The position numbers and the translations under genes are program-made. Below, one piece after another: positions 63,964-64,000 of a DNA stretch of 64,000 bases. The notes beneath the pieces were generated by a model that saw only the letters and a program-made list of their open reading frames with translations, did no database searches and was not told where the DNA came from. The stretch comes from Aureimonas glaciei (lineage in GTDB: Bacteria; Pseudomonadota; Alphaproteobacteria; Rhizobiales; Rhizobiaceae). Position 1 is the first letter of the stretch; each line of letters opens with the position of its first letter. The stretch covers positions 1 to 64,000 of the forward strand of contig NZ_BMJJ01000001.1 in assembly GCF_014643375.1 (NCBI RefSeq), given 5' to 3'.

Positions 63964-64000
63964 GCTCGATCCTCGCCTGCCCCGCACGCCGCTGCGAAGG

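Overview
The window reads as a chromosomal segment of a GC-rich alphaproteobacterium of the order Hyphomicrobiales (Rhizobiales); an Aurantimonadaceae-like genus would fit, but the family is an inference. The evidence is the gene set and its order: mdh-sucCD-sucA-sucB-lpdA in one direction, mnmE-mnmG-rsmG-parA-parB next to holA, lptE and leuS, a 180-kDa class NAD-glutamate dehydrogenase, an Omp19-like lipoprotein inhibitor, DUF1674 beside htpX/rsmB, and rhizobial-type dispersed repeats. The parAB block with an exact 16-bp parS site suggests that the right end lies near the chromosome origin. I saw no rRNA, tRNA, CRISPR array, insertion sequence or prophage.

Layout. 0.4-3.4 kb: osmC, xerC, a TraB/GumN-type protein and a 45-residue secreted peptide ending in a clear terminator. 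3.4-15.8 kb: the TCA block on the minus strand (mdh, sucC, sucD, sucA, sucB, lpdA). A vapBC toxin-antitoxin pair is inserted between sucC and sucD, and a pentapeptide-repeat pair, an SDR, a secreted protein and a MAPEG protein lie between sucB and lpdA. 16-25 kb: a 5TMR/GGDEF diguanylate cyclase, zapE, an Omp19-like lipoprotein, carbonic anhydrase, DUF429, pdxY, and a lemA-TPM-TPM cluster. 25-35 kb: NAD-GDH, an Atg22-type MFS transporter, an mntA/hepT pair whose hepT is frameshifted, and purH. 35-38 kb: one very large flagellin gene, bracketed by inverted dispersed repeats. 38-45 kb: acsA, a repeat-rich gap, a short transcription unit encoding 25 residues, a doc toxin pair, a cfa-family methyltransferase, a TonB/TolA C-terminal protein, a carboxymuconolactone decarboxylase-family protein and a nuclease. 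45-57 kb: DUF1674, htpX, rsmB, a heparinase-family protein, yggS, leuS-lptE-holA, DUF4424 and a divergent cupin/TetR pair. 57.9-64 kb: parB, parA, rsmG, mnmG, mnmE.

How it works together. Most genes are housekeeping: the lower TCA cycle and 2-oxoglutarate dehydrogenase with its E3 subunit, acetate and glutamate entry into that cycle, purine synthesis, tRNA and rRNA modification, outer-membrane LPS assembly (LptE), replication (HolA) and chromosome segregation (ParAB-parS). The accessory layer consists of three toxin-antitoxin-type modules (vapBC, mntA-hepT, doc), the lone flagellin, and three dispersed repeat families. One repeat family occurs as two subtypes whose stem bases co-vary. The items most worth a second look are the 25-codon unit with a 15-nt match to the 16S 3' end, the frameshift at the HepT active-site motif, vapBC inside sucCD with a 14-bp palindrome at its promoter, the co-varying repeats, and the parS site plus scattered parS-like sites.
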